A stretch of 64,000 nt of DNA from Streptomyces sp. TSRI0107. Its GTDB lineage: Bacteria; Actinomycetota; Actinomycetes; Streptomycetales; Streptomycetaceae. Shown here piece by piece: positions 7,827 to 15,116 of this stretch. The notes beneath the pieces are model-generated. The model searched no databases and was not told where the DNA came from. It saw only the letters and a program-made list of their open reading frames with translations. The position numbers and the translations under genes are program-made. The stretch covers positions 1 through 64,000 of the forward strand of contig NZ_LIVZ01000020.1 in assembly GCF_001905845.1 (NCBI RefSeq), in the 5' to 3' direction. The first letter of the stretch is position 1. Each line of letters begins with the position of its first letter.

Positions 7827-8002
7827 GACTTTCCTCCGTTGGCGACCCACGTCGCGAAGTCGCCGAGGGCCTTGGCGGCGTCCGAAATGCCTTCGAAGCC
7901 TATCTGCACGTAGTCGGCGGCCTTGGCCGGGTCCGTGATGATCACGTACAGGACGAAGACCACGACCAGATAGACGGCGATCTTCTTGGCGTTCACCGCC
8001 AC
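7823..8002 (-). CDS. small membrane-anchored protein, unknown
   Basis: 59 aa from the GTG at 8002 (AGGGGAGG 5 bases upstream); a GTG 6 bases later is the alternative. One transmembrane segment (IAVYLVVVFVLYVII, residues about 8-22) is followed by an amphipathic soluble tail TDPAKAADYVQIGFEGISDA. It overlaps the Dabb gene by four bases (ATGA). No function is recognised; the coupling suggests a joint role with the Dabb protein. Confidence 0.7.
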   Translation of the reverse strand: MAVNAKKIAVYLVVVFVLYVIITDPAKAADYVQIGFEGISDAAKALGDFATWVANGGKS

Positions 8003-8218
8003 CGCGGCCTCCCCTGTGACTGCCGTGCCCCGAGGGGCCCCTGTTGCCGGCGGTGAGTGTAACTGCCACCCCGTCACTCACATCGTATTTAAGGACTTAC
8101 GGCCCTGATGTAGGGGCCCTTCGCCGGTCCGCGGGCCGGGCCGGCGGCGCAGGATGGAGCTGTGCCCCGCCGGATCCGGCAGGAGACCGCGGGGAACCGG
8201 GACCGACCCCTCTGCGGG

Positions 8219-8308
8219 GTACGCCGCGCTGCCTCCCCGTGGACGCGGCGTACTGCGGGTCGGCCCCCAGCGGGGGAGGCGGCTGAATCCCCCGTAGCCG
8301 CCTCCCCC
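8219..8308. repeat. two tandem perfect hairpins
   Basis: GTACGCCGCG (8219-8228) pairs with CGCGGCGTAC (8244-8253), and GGGGGAGGCGGCT (8272-8284) pairs with AGCCGCCTCCCCC (8296-8308). After them, CCGGACGCGAAGA occurs twice and CCGGACGCAC once (8312-8356). They fill the gap between the small membrane protein gene and the tRNA-Ser terminator. No gene is visible in 8003-8359. Confidence 0.7.
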
Positions 8309-8359
8309 GGCCCCGGACGCGAAGAGCCTCCGGACGCGAAGAACCCCCGGACGCACAAA

Positions 8360-8383
8360 GGGCCCCGTCTTTCGACGGGGCCC
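8360..8383 (-). terminator. tRNA-Ser terminator
   Basis: A 10-bp perfect stem, GGGCCCCGTC / GACGGGGCCC, with a 4-base loop, followed on the minus strand by TTTGT. It lies 7 bases past the tRNA-Ser 3' end. Confidence 0.8.
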
Positions 8384-8390
8384 TTCTCAG

Positions 8391-8475
8391 CGGTAGCGGA
8401 GGGATTTGAACCCTCGGTGACTTGCGCCACACTCGCTTTCGAGGCGAGCTCCTTCGGCCGCTCGGACACGCTACC
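8391..8475 (-). tRNA. tRNA-Ser (CGA)
   Basis: 85 nt class II tRNA. The acceptor stem is GGTAGCG/CGCTACC with discriminator G, the anticodon stem CTCGC/GCGAG encloses loop CTCGAAA (anticodon CGA, codon UCG), and there is a long variable arm and a T-arm GAGGG-TTCAAAT-CCCTC. CCA is not encoded. Confidence 0.95.
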
Positions 8476-8546
8476 GAGGGAGACCTTACAGCACGCCGGG
8501 CCATGCTCTGAAATCCGTTTCCCGGGAGTCCCCCGCGCACGGGGGC

Positions 8547-9002
8547 TCAGCGGGCGCGGAAGAAATCCGTGAGCAACCGCGCGCACTCCTCGGCGAGGAC
8601 GCCCTCGACGACCTCGGGGCGGTGGTTGAGCCGCCGGTCGCGGACGACGTCCCACAGGGAGCCGGCCGCGCCCGCCTTGTCGTCCCGGGCGCCATAGACC
8701 ACCCGGTCGACCCGGGACTGCACGAGGGCTCCCGCGCACATCGTGCAGGGCTCCAGCGTGACCACCAGGGTGCAGTCGGCCAGCCGCCACTCGCCGAGCC
8801 GCGCGGCGGCCCGGCGGATCGCCAGGACCTCCGCGTGCGCGGTCGGGTCGCCGGTGGCCTCGCGCTCGTTGTGCCCGGTCGCGAGGACCGTCGTGCCGTC
8901 CGGGGCGAGGAGCACCGCGCCGACCGGGACGTCTCCGCCCCGGGCGGCCTTGTGCGCCTCGGCCAGCGCGAGGCACATGGCGTCCCGCCAGCGGTCGCGC
9001 AC
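8547..9002 (-). CDS. tadA: tRNA-specific adenosine deaminase TadA
   Basis: Zinc deaminase that converts A34 to inosine in tRNA-Arg(ACG). The zinc and catalytic motif HAE (in PTAHAEVLAI) and PCTMCAGA are intact. About 151 aa from the GTG at 9002 (VRDRWRDAM). Start choice is uncertain: an ATG at 8978 gives 143 aa, while the best ribosome site, GGAGG, lies 7 bases before a CTG at 9038 that overlaps the stop of the upstream gene and would give 163 aa (LTAPEGAGALDPV). The upstream gene is the usual partner of tadA in actinobacteria, and the close spacing indicates one operon. Confidence 0.93.
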   Translation of the reverse strand: MRDRWRDAMCLALAEAHKAARGGDVPVGAVLLAPDGTTVLATGHNEREATGDPTAHAEVLAIRRAAARLGEWRLADCTLVVTLEPCTMCAGALVQSRVDRVVYGARDDKAGAAGSLWDVVRDRRLNHRPEVVEGVLAEECARLLTDFFRAR

Positions 9003-9034
9003 CGGGTCCAGGGCGCCGGCACCCTCGGGGGCGG

Positions 9035-9595
9035 TCAGCGGACCGCCTCCAGGACGTCCGCGGCACCGAGGGCGTCGGCGATGGTGCTGAGCGCGTCGCC
9101 CTCCAGGGCCAGCAGCTCCTTCGCGTCGATCCCCAGGTCCTCCAGGAGGCCGGGGTCGCCGACCGGGCCGTGCGGCACGGCCTCGGCGGAGCCGCCGTCC
9201 TCGGCGTCGTCGTCGGCGTCGCCGTGCTCCGGCTCGCCGTCCTCGGTGCCGTCGAGGTCGAGGGCGTCCAGGTCGGCGTCGTCGTCGCCGGGCTCCCGGC
9301 CGAGCAGTTCGTCGGTGAGCAGGATCTCGCCGTAGCTGCTGCGGGCAGCGGCGGCGGCCTCCGAGACGTAGATACGAGGGTCGTCCTCGCCGTCGACCCG
9401 GACGACGCCGAACCAGGCGTCCTCCTGCTCGATCAGGACGAGCACCGTGTCCTCGTCGGGAGAGGCTTCCCGGGCCAGGTCGGCCAGATCCGACAGGGTT
9501 TCCACATCGTCGAGCTCTGTGTCGCTCGCTTCCCACCCGTCTTCGGTGCGCGCGAGCAGTGCGGCGAAGTACACCGTGACTCTCCCACTGGTCAT
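9035..9595 (-). CDS. tRNA adenosine deaminase-associated protein
   Basis: 186 aa actinobacterial protein that is regularly found just before tadA. An N-terminal alpha/beta domain (VTVYFAALLARTEDGW to about residue 100) is followed by a very acidic stretch (residues about 100-145, DDDADLDALDLDGTEDGE) and a C-terminal helical segment (LLEDLGIDAKELLALEGDAL). No catalytic motif is visible. Its biochemical role is not known; position suggests it supports TadA. The start at 9595 (MTSGRVTVYF) could alternatively be the GTG six codons in. Confidence 0.85.
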   Translation of the reverse strand: MTSGRVTVYFAALLARTEDGWEASDTELDDVETLSDLADLAREASPDEDTVLVLIEQEDAWFGVVRVDGEDDPRIYVSEAAAAARSSYGEILLTDELLGREPGDDDADLDALDLDGTEDGEPEHGDADDDAEDGGSAEAVPHGPVGDPGLLEDLGIDAKELLALEGDALSTIADALGAADVLEAVR

Positions 9596-9875
9596 AGGCG
9601 TGCCGGTTGGGGGTCCCCCCGGCGGAGGTTACGGGCGGGGAGTCGAGGGCTCCGAGCCCCACCCACTCGGAATCGTGGCAGAAACAAAGCGTTCAGGGGA
9701 CGTCTTCGGCTCCCTGTGTCCGGCTGTTTTGATCGCACGTCCACGAACGACTCACCAGCACACTCGTTGCCGCCACCTGCGGATCGTACGCGGCTTTCGG
9801 CGCCGCCCACGCATGCCCACTCCCACAACACCGGTGCGCCGCGCGGATCTTCCGGGCGGGCCCAGGGCGGTACGG
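9596..9875. other. intergenic region, nothing recognised
   Basis: 280 bases. A minus-strand open frame (79 aa, Arg/Gly-rich) has no recognisable features or ribosome site and is not called. The stretch probably carries the promoter for the deaminase-associated gene. Confidence 0.4.
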
Positions 9876-10085
9876 CTACCAGCGGAACGTTCGCATACGC
9901 ATCGCGTGGCGCAGTCTGGCGGCCTTCGCGCGACGGGGCTGGACGCGGTCACGAAGTTCCCGGGCCTCGGCGAGTTCCCGCAGGAATCGCGCTCGCCGAC
10001 GGCGGCGCTCGGCGTCGGTCTCCGGGCGCGATCCGTCGTCCGCCGGGTCGGGCGCGGGCAGGTCCGGCAGCTCAGGCACAGGCAC
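9876..10085 (-). CDS. small conserved basic protein, unknown
   Basis: 69 aa: an acidic/Pro-rich N-terminus (MPVPELPDLPAPDPADDGS) followed by a highly basic helical region (ETDAERRRRRARFLRELAEA and VQPRRAKAARLRHAMR), ending FRW. Low-complexity Arg content cautions against over-reading, but I remember similar small proteins beside upp in other Streptomyces. Function unknown. Confidence 0.6.
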   Translation of the reverse strand: MPVPELPDLPAPDPADDGSRPETDAERRRRRARFLRELAEARELRDRVQPRRAKAARLRHAMRMRTFRW

Positions 10086-10146
10086 ACCTCCCAGTCCGTC
10101 CCTTCACTTTCCCCCGGACGGCGGGTTTGACGCCAGCGTGCGACGA

Positions 10147-10189
10147 CGGAAGGGGACGGCGGGCGACGAGCGGAAGGGGACGGCGGGCG
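10147..10189. repeat. two 19-bp direct repeats upstream of upp
   Basis: CGGAAGGGGACGGCGGGCG occurs at 10147-10165 and again at 10171-10189, a 24-bp period, directly before the upp promoter. Two helical turns (24 bp) would place both on nearly the same face, so they may be a regulator site; this is conjecture. Confidence 0.6.
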
Positions 10190-10193
10190 CGGT

Positions 10194-10199
10194 TACTGT
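10194..10199 (+). promoter_or_regulatory. -10 element of upp (probably leaderless)
   Basis: TACTGT ends 6 bases before the upp ATG and no ribosome site is present, so transcription would start at or near the A of the ATG. No clear -35 is seen. Confidence 0.5.
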
Positions 10200-10205
10200 T
10201 AGGTC

Positions 10206-10841
10206 ATGCGTCTCCACGTCGTCGACCACCCCTTGGTCGCCCACAAGCTCACCACGCTGCGCGACCAGCGCACCGACTCCGCGACCTTCCGCCGTCTCGC
10301 CGACGAGCTGGTCACCCTGCTCGCCTACGAGGCCACGCGCGACGTGCGCACCGAGCAGGTCGACATCCAGACGCCGGTCGCCCGGACCACGGGTGTGAAG
10401 CTGGCCCGTCCGCGCCCGCTGGTGGTGCCGATCCTGCGTGCCGGGCTCGGCATGCTGGACGGCATGGTGCGGCTGCTGCCGACCGCCGAGGTGGGCTTCC
10501 TCGGCATGATCCGCAACGAGGAGACGCTGGAGGCGTCCACGTACGCCACCCGGATGCCGGAGGACCTGTCCGGCCGCCAGGTGTACGTGCTGGACCCGAT
10601 GCTGGCCACGGGCGGCACCCTGGTCGCGGCGATCCAGGAGCTGATCAAGCGCGGCGCGGACGACGTGACCGCCGTGGTGCTGCTGGCCGCCCCGGAGGGC
10701 GTGGAGGTCATGGAGCGCGAGCTGGCCGGCACGCCGGTGACGGTCGTGACCGCCTCGGTCGACGAGCGCCTGAACGAGCACGGCTACATCATCCCGGGCC
10801 TCGGCGACGCGGGGGACCGGATGTACGGGGCGGCCGAGTAG
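10206..10841 (+). CDS. upp: uracil phosphoribosyltransferase
   Basis: 211 aa pyrimidine-salvage enzyme converting uracil and PRPP to UMP. The type I PRTase PRPP loop is VYVLDPMLATGGTLVAA (about residues 121-137), and the uracil-binding C-terminal motif is YIIPGLGDAGDR (about 196-207). Length matches the family (about 208 aa). It is monocistronic: tandem repeats follow, then a convergent gene. Confidence 0.97.
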   Translation: MRLHVVDHPLVAHKLTTLRDQRTDSATFRRLADELVTLLAYEATRDVRTEQVDIQTPVARTTGVKLARPRPLVVPILRAGLGMLDGMVRLLPTAEVGFLGMIRNEETLEASTYATRMPEDLSGRQVYVLDPMLATGGTLVAAIQELIKRGADDVTAVVLLAAPEGVEVMERELAGTPVTVVTASVDERLNEHGYIIPGLGDAGDRMYGAAE

Positions 10842-10868
10842 GCGGCCTCTTCGGGCTCCGGGGCATAT

Positions 10869-10990
10869 CCATCCAGGCCCCGGCCCATCGAGGCCCCGGC
10901 CCATCCAGGCCCCGGCCCATCGAGGCCCGGCCCATCTAGGCCCCGGCCTGTCCAGACCCCGGCCTATTCAGGCCCCGGTCACTCCAGGCC
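10869..10990. repeat. tandem 17-bp repeat array between upp and the LytR_C gene
   Basis: Seven to eight degenerate copies of a unit near CATCCAGGCCCCGGCC fill the gap between two convergent genes, up to the stop codon of the minus-strand gene (10991). Units alternate CCATCCAGG and CCATCGAGG. Confidence 0.75.
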
Positions 10991-11638
10991 TCAGCAGGTC
11001 TTCTTCGGCCCCGTCGACATCGGCTCGGGCGCGCTTAGCGCGGCCAGTGCCTTGTCGGCGGCCGGCCGCGGCGCCAGGGCTTTGAACGCGTCGCCCAGCA
11101 CGAGGTCGACGGTGGTGCCCTGGCGGGCGGCGTCGGTGCGGCGCTCGGCCGCCGGGAGCTGGGTGGCGAGCACCGGCAGCGAGGTGTTGAGGGCGGCGGC
11201 GGGGCCCAGCAGCATCCCGGTGCCCTTGACCTTCTTGTCGTACTCCTTCGGCGCGTTCCCCACGTCGCCGATGCGGAAGCCGCGCTTCTTCAGCTCGTCC
11301 GCGGTCTCCTTGGCGAGGCCGGTGCGCGTCGTGGCGTTGAGGACGTTCACGGTGATCGTGCCCGGCTTCGGCACCGCCGCGGGCTTGTCCGCGGCGGGTG
11401 AGGGGCTCGCCTTCTTCGCGCAGTCGGCCTTGGGCCCGGCCGCGGAGGCCTTCCCGCTGTTGCCGGTGAAGACGTCGATCAGCTGGAGCGTGCCCCAGCC
11501 GAGCATGCCGAGGACGGCGGCGGAGGCGGCGGCGAGGAACACGAGCCTGCCGCGTCGGCGGGGCCGGCGCATCCGCGGGTACTTGTCCCCCGTGATCCGG
11601 TACTGGCCGCCCATGCCTGGGGGAGTCAGCATGCTCAT
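10991..11638 (-). CDS. LytR C-terminal domain protein, membrane-anchored
   Basis: 215 aa from MSMLTPPGMGGQY. A basic stretch RMRRPRRRGR precedes one transmembrane helix (about residues 33-53), then a Ser/Pro/Ala linker, then a LytR_C domain (about 95-200) with ITVNVLNATTRTGLA and ELKKRGFRIGDVGNA. LytR_C domains occur on LCP cell-wall ligases and alone in actinobacterial envelope proteins; a catalytic LCP domain is absent here. The C-terminus has a lone Cys (KKTC). A second in-frame ATG lies two codons in. Confidence 0.85.
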   Translation of the reverse strand: MSMLTPPGMGGQYRITGDKYPRMRRPRRRGRLVFLAAASAAVLGMLGWGTLQLIDVFTGNSGKASAAGPKADCAKKASPSPAADKPAAVPKPGTITVNVLNATTRTGLAKETADELKKRGFRIGDVGNAPKEYDKKVKGTGMLLGPAAALNTSLPVLATQLPAAERRTDAARQGTTVDLVLGDAFKALAPRPAADKALAALSAPEPMSTGPKKTC

Positions 11639-11748
11639 GGGCGCAGCGTAGTGCGCCTGGACGACGATGCCTATTAGATGATCACTCGACGCCGCGCGGG
11701 GCATCGGGAAAGAACCCGAAAGGGCCAAAGGCGGGCCCTGCGGGCGGA

Positions 11749-12045
11749 TCAGTCCAGTTCGAGCACGCGCGCGTGCAGCACCTGGCGCTGCTGGAGTGCC
11801 GCGCGGACCGCGCGGTGCAGGCCGTCCTCCAGATAGAGGTCGCCCTGCCACTTCACGACGTGCGCGAAGAGGTCGCCGTAGAAGGTGGAGTCCTCGGCGA
11901 GCAGCGTCTCCAGGTCGAGCTGCTGCTTGGTCGTCACGAGCTGATCGAGGCGGACCGGGCGCGGCGCGACGTCCGCCCACTGCCGGGTGCTTTCCCGGCC
12001 GTGGTCGGGGTACGGCCGGCCGTTTCCGATGCGCTTGAAGATCAC
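11749..12045 (-). CDS. conserved actinobacterial 98-aa protein (VapB-antitoxin-like by annotation)
   Basis: 98 aa, start MIFKRIGNGRPYPDHG, with VRLDQLVTTKQQLDLETLLA and the C-terminal YLEDGLHRAVRAALQQRQVL. It is strongly conserved in actinobacteria, where relatives are often labelled VapB-family antitoxin. No PIN-type toxin gene is next to it, so a toxin-antitoxin role is not supported by context. It lies in the same direction as the LytR_C gene, 110 bases upstream, and diverges from the HerA-like gene. Confidence 0.8.
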   Translation of the reverse strand: MIFKRIGNGRPYPDHGRESTRQWADVAPRPVRLDQLVTTKQQLDLETLLAEDSTFYGDLFAHVVKWQGDLYLEDGLHRAVRAALQQRQVLHARVLELD

Positions 12046-12161
12046 ACGGAAAGCCTACCGGTCCTGACGTTCCGGGCGCAGCCATGAAGAGCGAGTGCGA
12101 CGCTGGAAAAGATGCCGTGAATCAGGGCGAAACGGACGGGGGCTGAGAGGGAAGGCCTGAC

Positions 12162-13757
12162 ATGAGCGACCGTGAGACCCTGCCCGGCGCCACCGCGCCC
12201 GAGGCGCCCGGCGGCGCGCCCGCGCTCCCGGAGGAGGCCCTGAAGATCGCCTCCGGGTACGCCTTCGCCGGGCCCGCCCTGGACCTGGGAGCCCTGCTCT
12301 GGGGCGGCGTGTGCCTGCCCGACGCGCAGGTCCGCATCCCGCTGCCGATGCTCAACCGGCACGGCCTGGTCGCGGGCGCCACCGGCACGGGCAAGACCAA
12401 GACGCTCCAGCTGATCGCCGAGCAGCTGTCCGCGCAGGGCGTCCCGGTGTTCCTCGCCGACGTCAAGGGCGATGTCTCCGGGATCTCCGCGCCGGGCGTG
12501 GCGGGCGACAAGGTCCGCTCGCGCGCCGCCGAGGTGCACCAGCGGTGGACGGCGACCGGCTTCCCCGCCGAGTTCTACGCGCTCGGCGGCATCGGCCACG
12601 GCATCCCCGTACGGGCCACGGTCACCAGCTTCGGCCCGGTGCTGCTGTCGAAGGTGCTCGGGCTGAACCGGACCCAGGAGCAGTCCCTCGGCCTGGTCTT
12701 CCACTACGCCGACCGGAAGGGCCTGGAACTGCTCGACCTGAAGGACCTCGCGGCGGTCGTCGCCTTCCTCACCTCCGACGAGGGCAAGGCCGAGCTGAAG
12801 ACCCTCGGCGGGCTGTCCCCGGCCACGGCCGGGGTGATCCTGCGCTCGCTGACCGCGTTCGAGGCGCAGGGCATGGGGGACTTCTTCGGGGAGCCTGAGT
12901 TCGACACCGCGGAGTTCCTGCGGACGGCGGAGGACGGGCGGGGCGTGGTCTCCGTCCTGGAGCTGCCCGCCGTACAGGACGAGCCGCGGCTGTTCTCCAC
13001 GTTCCTGATGTGGCTGCTGGCCGATCTCTTCCACGATCTGCCCGAGGTCGGCGACGCGGACAAGCCGAAGCTGGTGTTCTTCTTCGACGAGGCGCATCTG
13101 CTGTTCGACGACGCGTCCAAGGCGTTCCTGGAGTCGATCACGCGGACCGTGCGGCTGATCCGCTCCAAGGGGGTCGGGGTCTTCTTCGTCACCCAGACCC
13201 CGAAGGACGTGCCCGCCGACGTCCTCGCCCAGCTCGGCAACCGCGTCCAGCACGCGCTGCGCGCGTTCACACCGGACGACCAGAAGGCGCTGACGGCGAC
13301 GGTGCGCACCTTCCCGGACTCGGCGTACGACCTGGAGGAGCTGCTGACCGGCCTCGGCACGGGGGAGGCGGTGGTGACGGTGCTGAGCGAGAAGGGCGCG
13401 CCGACGCCGGTCGCCGCGACCCGGCTGCGGGCGCCGGAGTCCCTGATGGGCCCGGTCGAGCCGGCCGTGCTGGAGCGGGCGGTGACGGGGTCCCCGCTGT
13501 TCGAACGTTATGCACAGGCTGTGGACAGGGAGTCGGCGTACGAGAAGCTCCAGCGGCGGCCGGAGACCGAGCAGCCTGAGCAACCCGAACGGCCCGAGCC
13601 GGAATCCCGGCGGGAGAAGCGGCCGCGGGAGGAGCCGTCCGTCGTCGAGCAGGTCGTCGGCAGCGGCATGTTCAAGTCCCTGGCCCGTTCGATCGGCACC
13701 CAGATCGGCCGCGAGATCACCCGTTCCCTCTTCGGTACGGCCCGGCGGAGGCGTTAG
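12162..13757 (+). CDS. HerA-like (DUF853) helicase/ATPase
   Basis: 531 aa P-loop ATPase of the HerA/FtsK superfamily, close to the YjgR/DUF853 group. Walker A is GATGTGKT at residues 72-79, and Walker B FFFDEAH near 306-312. Further family motifs are VFLADVKGDVSG and VFFVTQTPKDVPADVLAQLG. The C-terminal 80 residues are charged and variable (RRPETEQPEQPERPEPES). GGAAGG precedes the ATG. No NurA-type nuclease is adjacent. The cellular role of DUF853 proteins is not established. Confidence 0.9.
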   Translation: MSDRETLPGATAPEAPGGAPALPEEALKIASGYAFAGPALDLGALLWGGVCLPDAQVRIPLPMLNRHGLVAGATGTGKTKTLQLIAEQLSAQGVPVFLADVKGDVSGISAPGVAGDKVRSRAAEVHQRWTATGFPAEFYALGGIGHGIPVRATVTSFGPVLLSKVLGLNRTQEQSLGLVFHYADRKGLELLDLKDLAAVVAFLTSDEGKAELKTLGGLSPATAGVILRSLTAFEAQGMGDFFGEPEFDTAEFLRTAEDGRGVVSVLELPAVQDEPRLFSTFLMWLLADLFHDLPEVGDADKPKLVFFFDEAHLLFDDASKAFLESITRTVRLIRSKGVGVFFVTQTPKDVPADVLAQLGNRVQHALRAFTPDDQKALTATVRTFPDSAYDLEELLTGLGTGEAVVTVLSEKGAPTPVAATRLRAPESLMGPVEPAVLERAVTGSPLFERYAQAVDRESAYEKLQRRPETEQPEQPERPEPESRREKRPREEPSVVEQVVGSGMFKSLARSIGTQIGREITRSLFGTARRRR

Positions 13758-13781
13758 GCCCGGCCGGACCGTACCGTCGGC

Positions 13782-13907
13782 TCAGCGGTCCTGCTCGTTC
13801 GGCTGGGGCTGCTGCGGCCCGGGCTTCGGCGCGTCCGGCTTCGGGGCGCTGCGCGCGGCCTCCGCGCGCACCAGGGCGCGCAGCACCGCGTAGGGATCTG
13901 CGGGCAT
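13782..13907 (-). CDS. 41-aa small protein, unknown
   Basis: Begins MPADPYAVLRALVRAEAARS and ends in a Pro/Gln-rich tail (PGPQQPQPNEQDR). AAGGAG lies 8 bases before the ATG. The N-terminal half should form an amphipathic helix. It lies 56 bases downstream of the secreted 106-aa protein gene and in the same direction, so both may be one transcript. It converges on the HerA-like gene, whose stop is 24 bases away. Function unknown. Confidence 0.6.
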   Translation of the reverse strand: MPADPYAVLRALVRAEAARSAPKPDAPKPGPQQPQPNEQDR

Positions 13908-13963
13908 GTCTGTGCTCCTTGTGTCGTGGTCCTGCCGACTGACCTGGGTTCGGGAAGGCCCGG

Positions 13964-14284
13964 TCAGCAGCGCAGGACCACGGAGCGCAGGGTGCGCAGG
14001 GTGTACGGCGGCGCGGACGGCGGGGCGGCCGGGAGGTGCCCCGGCAGGCAGCGGGCGGGGCCCGTCGCCCCGGTCCGCAGCGGCGGCCGGGGTACGGCGG
14101 CCCGCCGGGCGCTGCGCACCACCGGCCGCGGCGCCACCACCACGAGGTCCGCCTCGGCCACCTCACCGGCCGCGACCGGCATCCCGGTGGCCTCGACGTG
14201 CGAGCCCGGTATCAGCAGCGCCAGCAGCAGGACGAGCACCCGCAGCCCTGCGCGGCTGCGCGGCAGGCTCGGTGCGGCACTCAC
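13964..14284 (-). CDS. small secreted or membrane-anchored protein, unknown
   Basis: 106 aa. An N-terminal signal-like segment (RAGLRVLVLLLALLIPGSHVEA, hydrophobic core about residues 12-26) is followed by an Arg/Pro/Ala-rich region with Cys residues in RCLPG and at the very C-terminus (VVLRC). No domain is recognised. It precedes the 41-aa gene on the same strand. Confidence 0.6.
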   Translation of the reverse strand: MSAAPSLPRSRAGLRVLVLLLALLIPGSHVEATGMPVAAGEVAEADLVVVAPRPVVRSARRAAVPRPPLRTGATGPARCLPGHLPAAPPSAPPYTLRTLRSVVLRC

Positions 14285-14365
14285 GGAAGTCGTCTCCCCG
14301 GCAGGTGTACGGCCTTCATCGCGCGGTCCCCGGGAACCGCCCGCTCGGCGTACGGTCGGCGCCGT

Positions 14366-15031
14366 TCACAGCTCGTGCGGGACCTGCCGGGCCCGGCCGC
14401 GGATGCGCAGGGCGGTGACGATCTCGACGGCTCCGACGGCGACCAGCCAGCAGCCGCCGACGACGGTGAGGACGACGAGCGACTCGAACGGGGAGACGAT
14501 CAGGACGACTCCGGCGAGGAAGGTGACGACGCCGAGGAGGATCTGCCAGCCGCGGGCCGGCACGCCCGGGTCGGAGGCGGCGGCGATGGTCTGGGCGACG
14601 CCGCGGAACAGCCAGCCGATGCCGATCCACAGGGCGAGCAGCAGGATCGACTGCATGGGGCCGCGGAAGCAGAACAGGCCCAGCAGGATCGACACGGTGC
14701 CGCTGATGAACGCCAGCACGCGCAGCGCGGTCGTCTTGTGCGTGCCGAACGCGGAGACCAGCTGCAGGACGCCGCTGAGCAGGAGGTAGAGGCCGAAGAG
14801 GACGCCCGCGACGCGCAGTGAGGCGTCCGGCCAGACGAGGACCAGGACGCCCAGGACCAGGGACGTGATGCCGGTGAGCAGCACGATCTGCCAGGCGGCG
14901 CGGGACAGGGCGTGCAGGGGGCCCTCGAACGGCGGCTCGGGCGCGTGCCCGGCCGCCGGGGGTCTGGAGTGGTGGACCTTCCGGTCGTTGTGATCGGGCC
15001 CCCACGGGGAGCCCGACGGTGCCTCGGTCAT
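14366..15031 (-). CDS. HdeD/DUF308 family membrane protein
   Basis: 221 aa from MTEAPSGSPWGPDHND (an upstream in-frame ATG adds 12 unconserved residues). A hydrophilic 45-residue N-terminus is followed by six transmembrane segments arranged as three DUF308 hairpin repeats, with GVLFGLYLLLSGVLQLVSAF and IGIGWLFRGVAQTIAA as repeat signatures. HdeD in enteric bacteria is linked to acid resistance, but most DUF308 proteins have no known role. Confidence 0.85.
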   Translation of the reverse strand: MTEAPSGSPWGPDHNDRKVHHSRPPAAGHAPEPPFEGPLHALSRAAWQIVLLTGITSLVLGVLVLVWPDASLRVAGVLFGLYLLLSGVLQLVSAFGTHKTTALRVLAFISGTVSILLGLFCFRGPMQSILLLALWIGIGWLFRGVAQTIAAASDPGVPARGWQILLGVVTFLAGVVLIVSPFESLVVLTVVGGCWLVAVGAVEIVTALRIRGRARQVPHEL

Positions 15032-15116
15032 GGTCCATGCTTGGACCGCGCGCGGACTGCCCGCCACCGGGCGCGGGCCACCCGGATGACACCGGGTCCG
15101 GGCCTCGCGGCCTGCG

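Noticed and set aside
9592..9831. 79-codon minus frame between the deaminase-associated and 69-aa genes
   Set aside because: No ribosome site, no hydrophobic or domain signal, Arg/Gly-rich as expected by chance.
9170..10939. 589-codon plus-strand frame spanning several genes
   Set aside because: It crosses tadA-partner, the 69-aa gene and upp in other frames; the true upp frame is different and well supported.
10869..10990. possible CRISPR array (regularly repeated units)
   Set aside because: Units are contiguous, 16-18 bp and degenerate with no unique spacers, and no cas genes are in the window.
11749..12045. functional toxin-antitoxin locus
   Set aside because: The protein is similar to ones labelled VapB antitoxin, but no toxin gene is next to it on either side.
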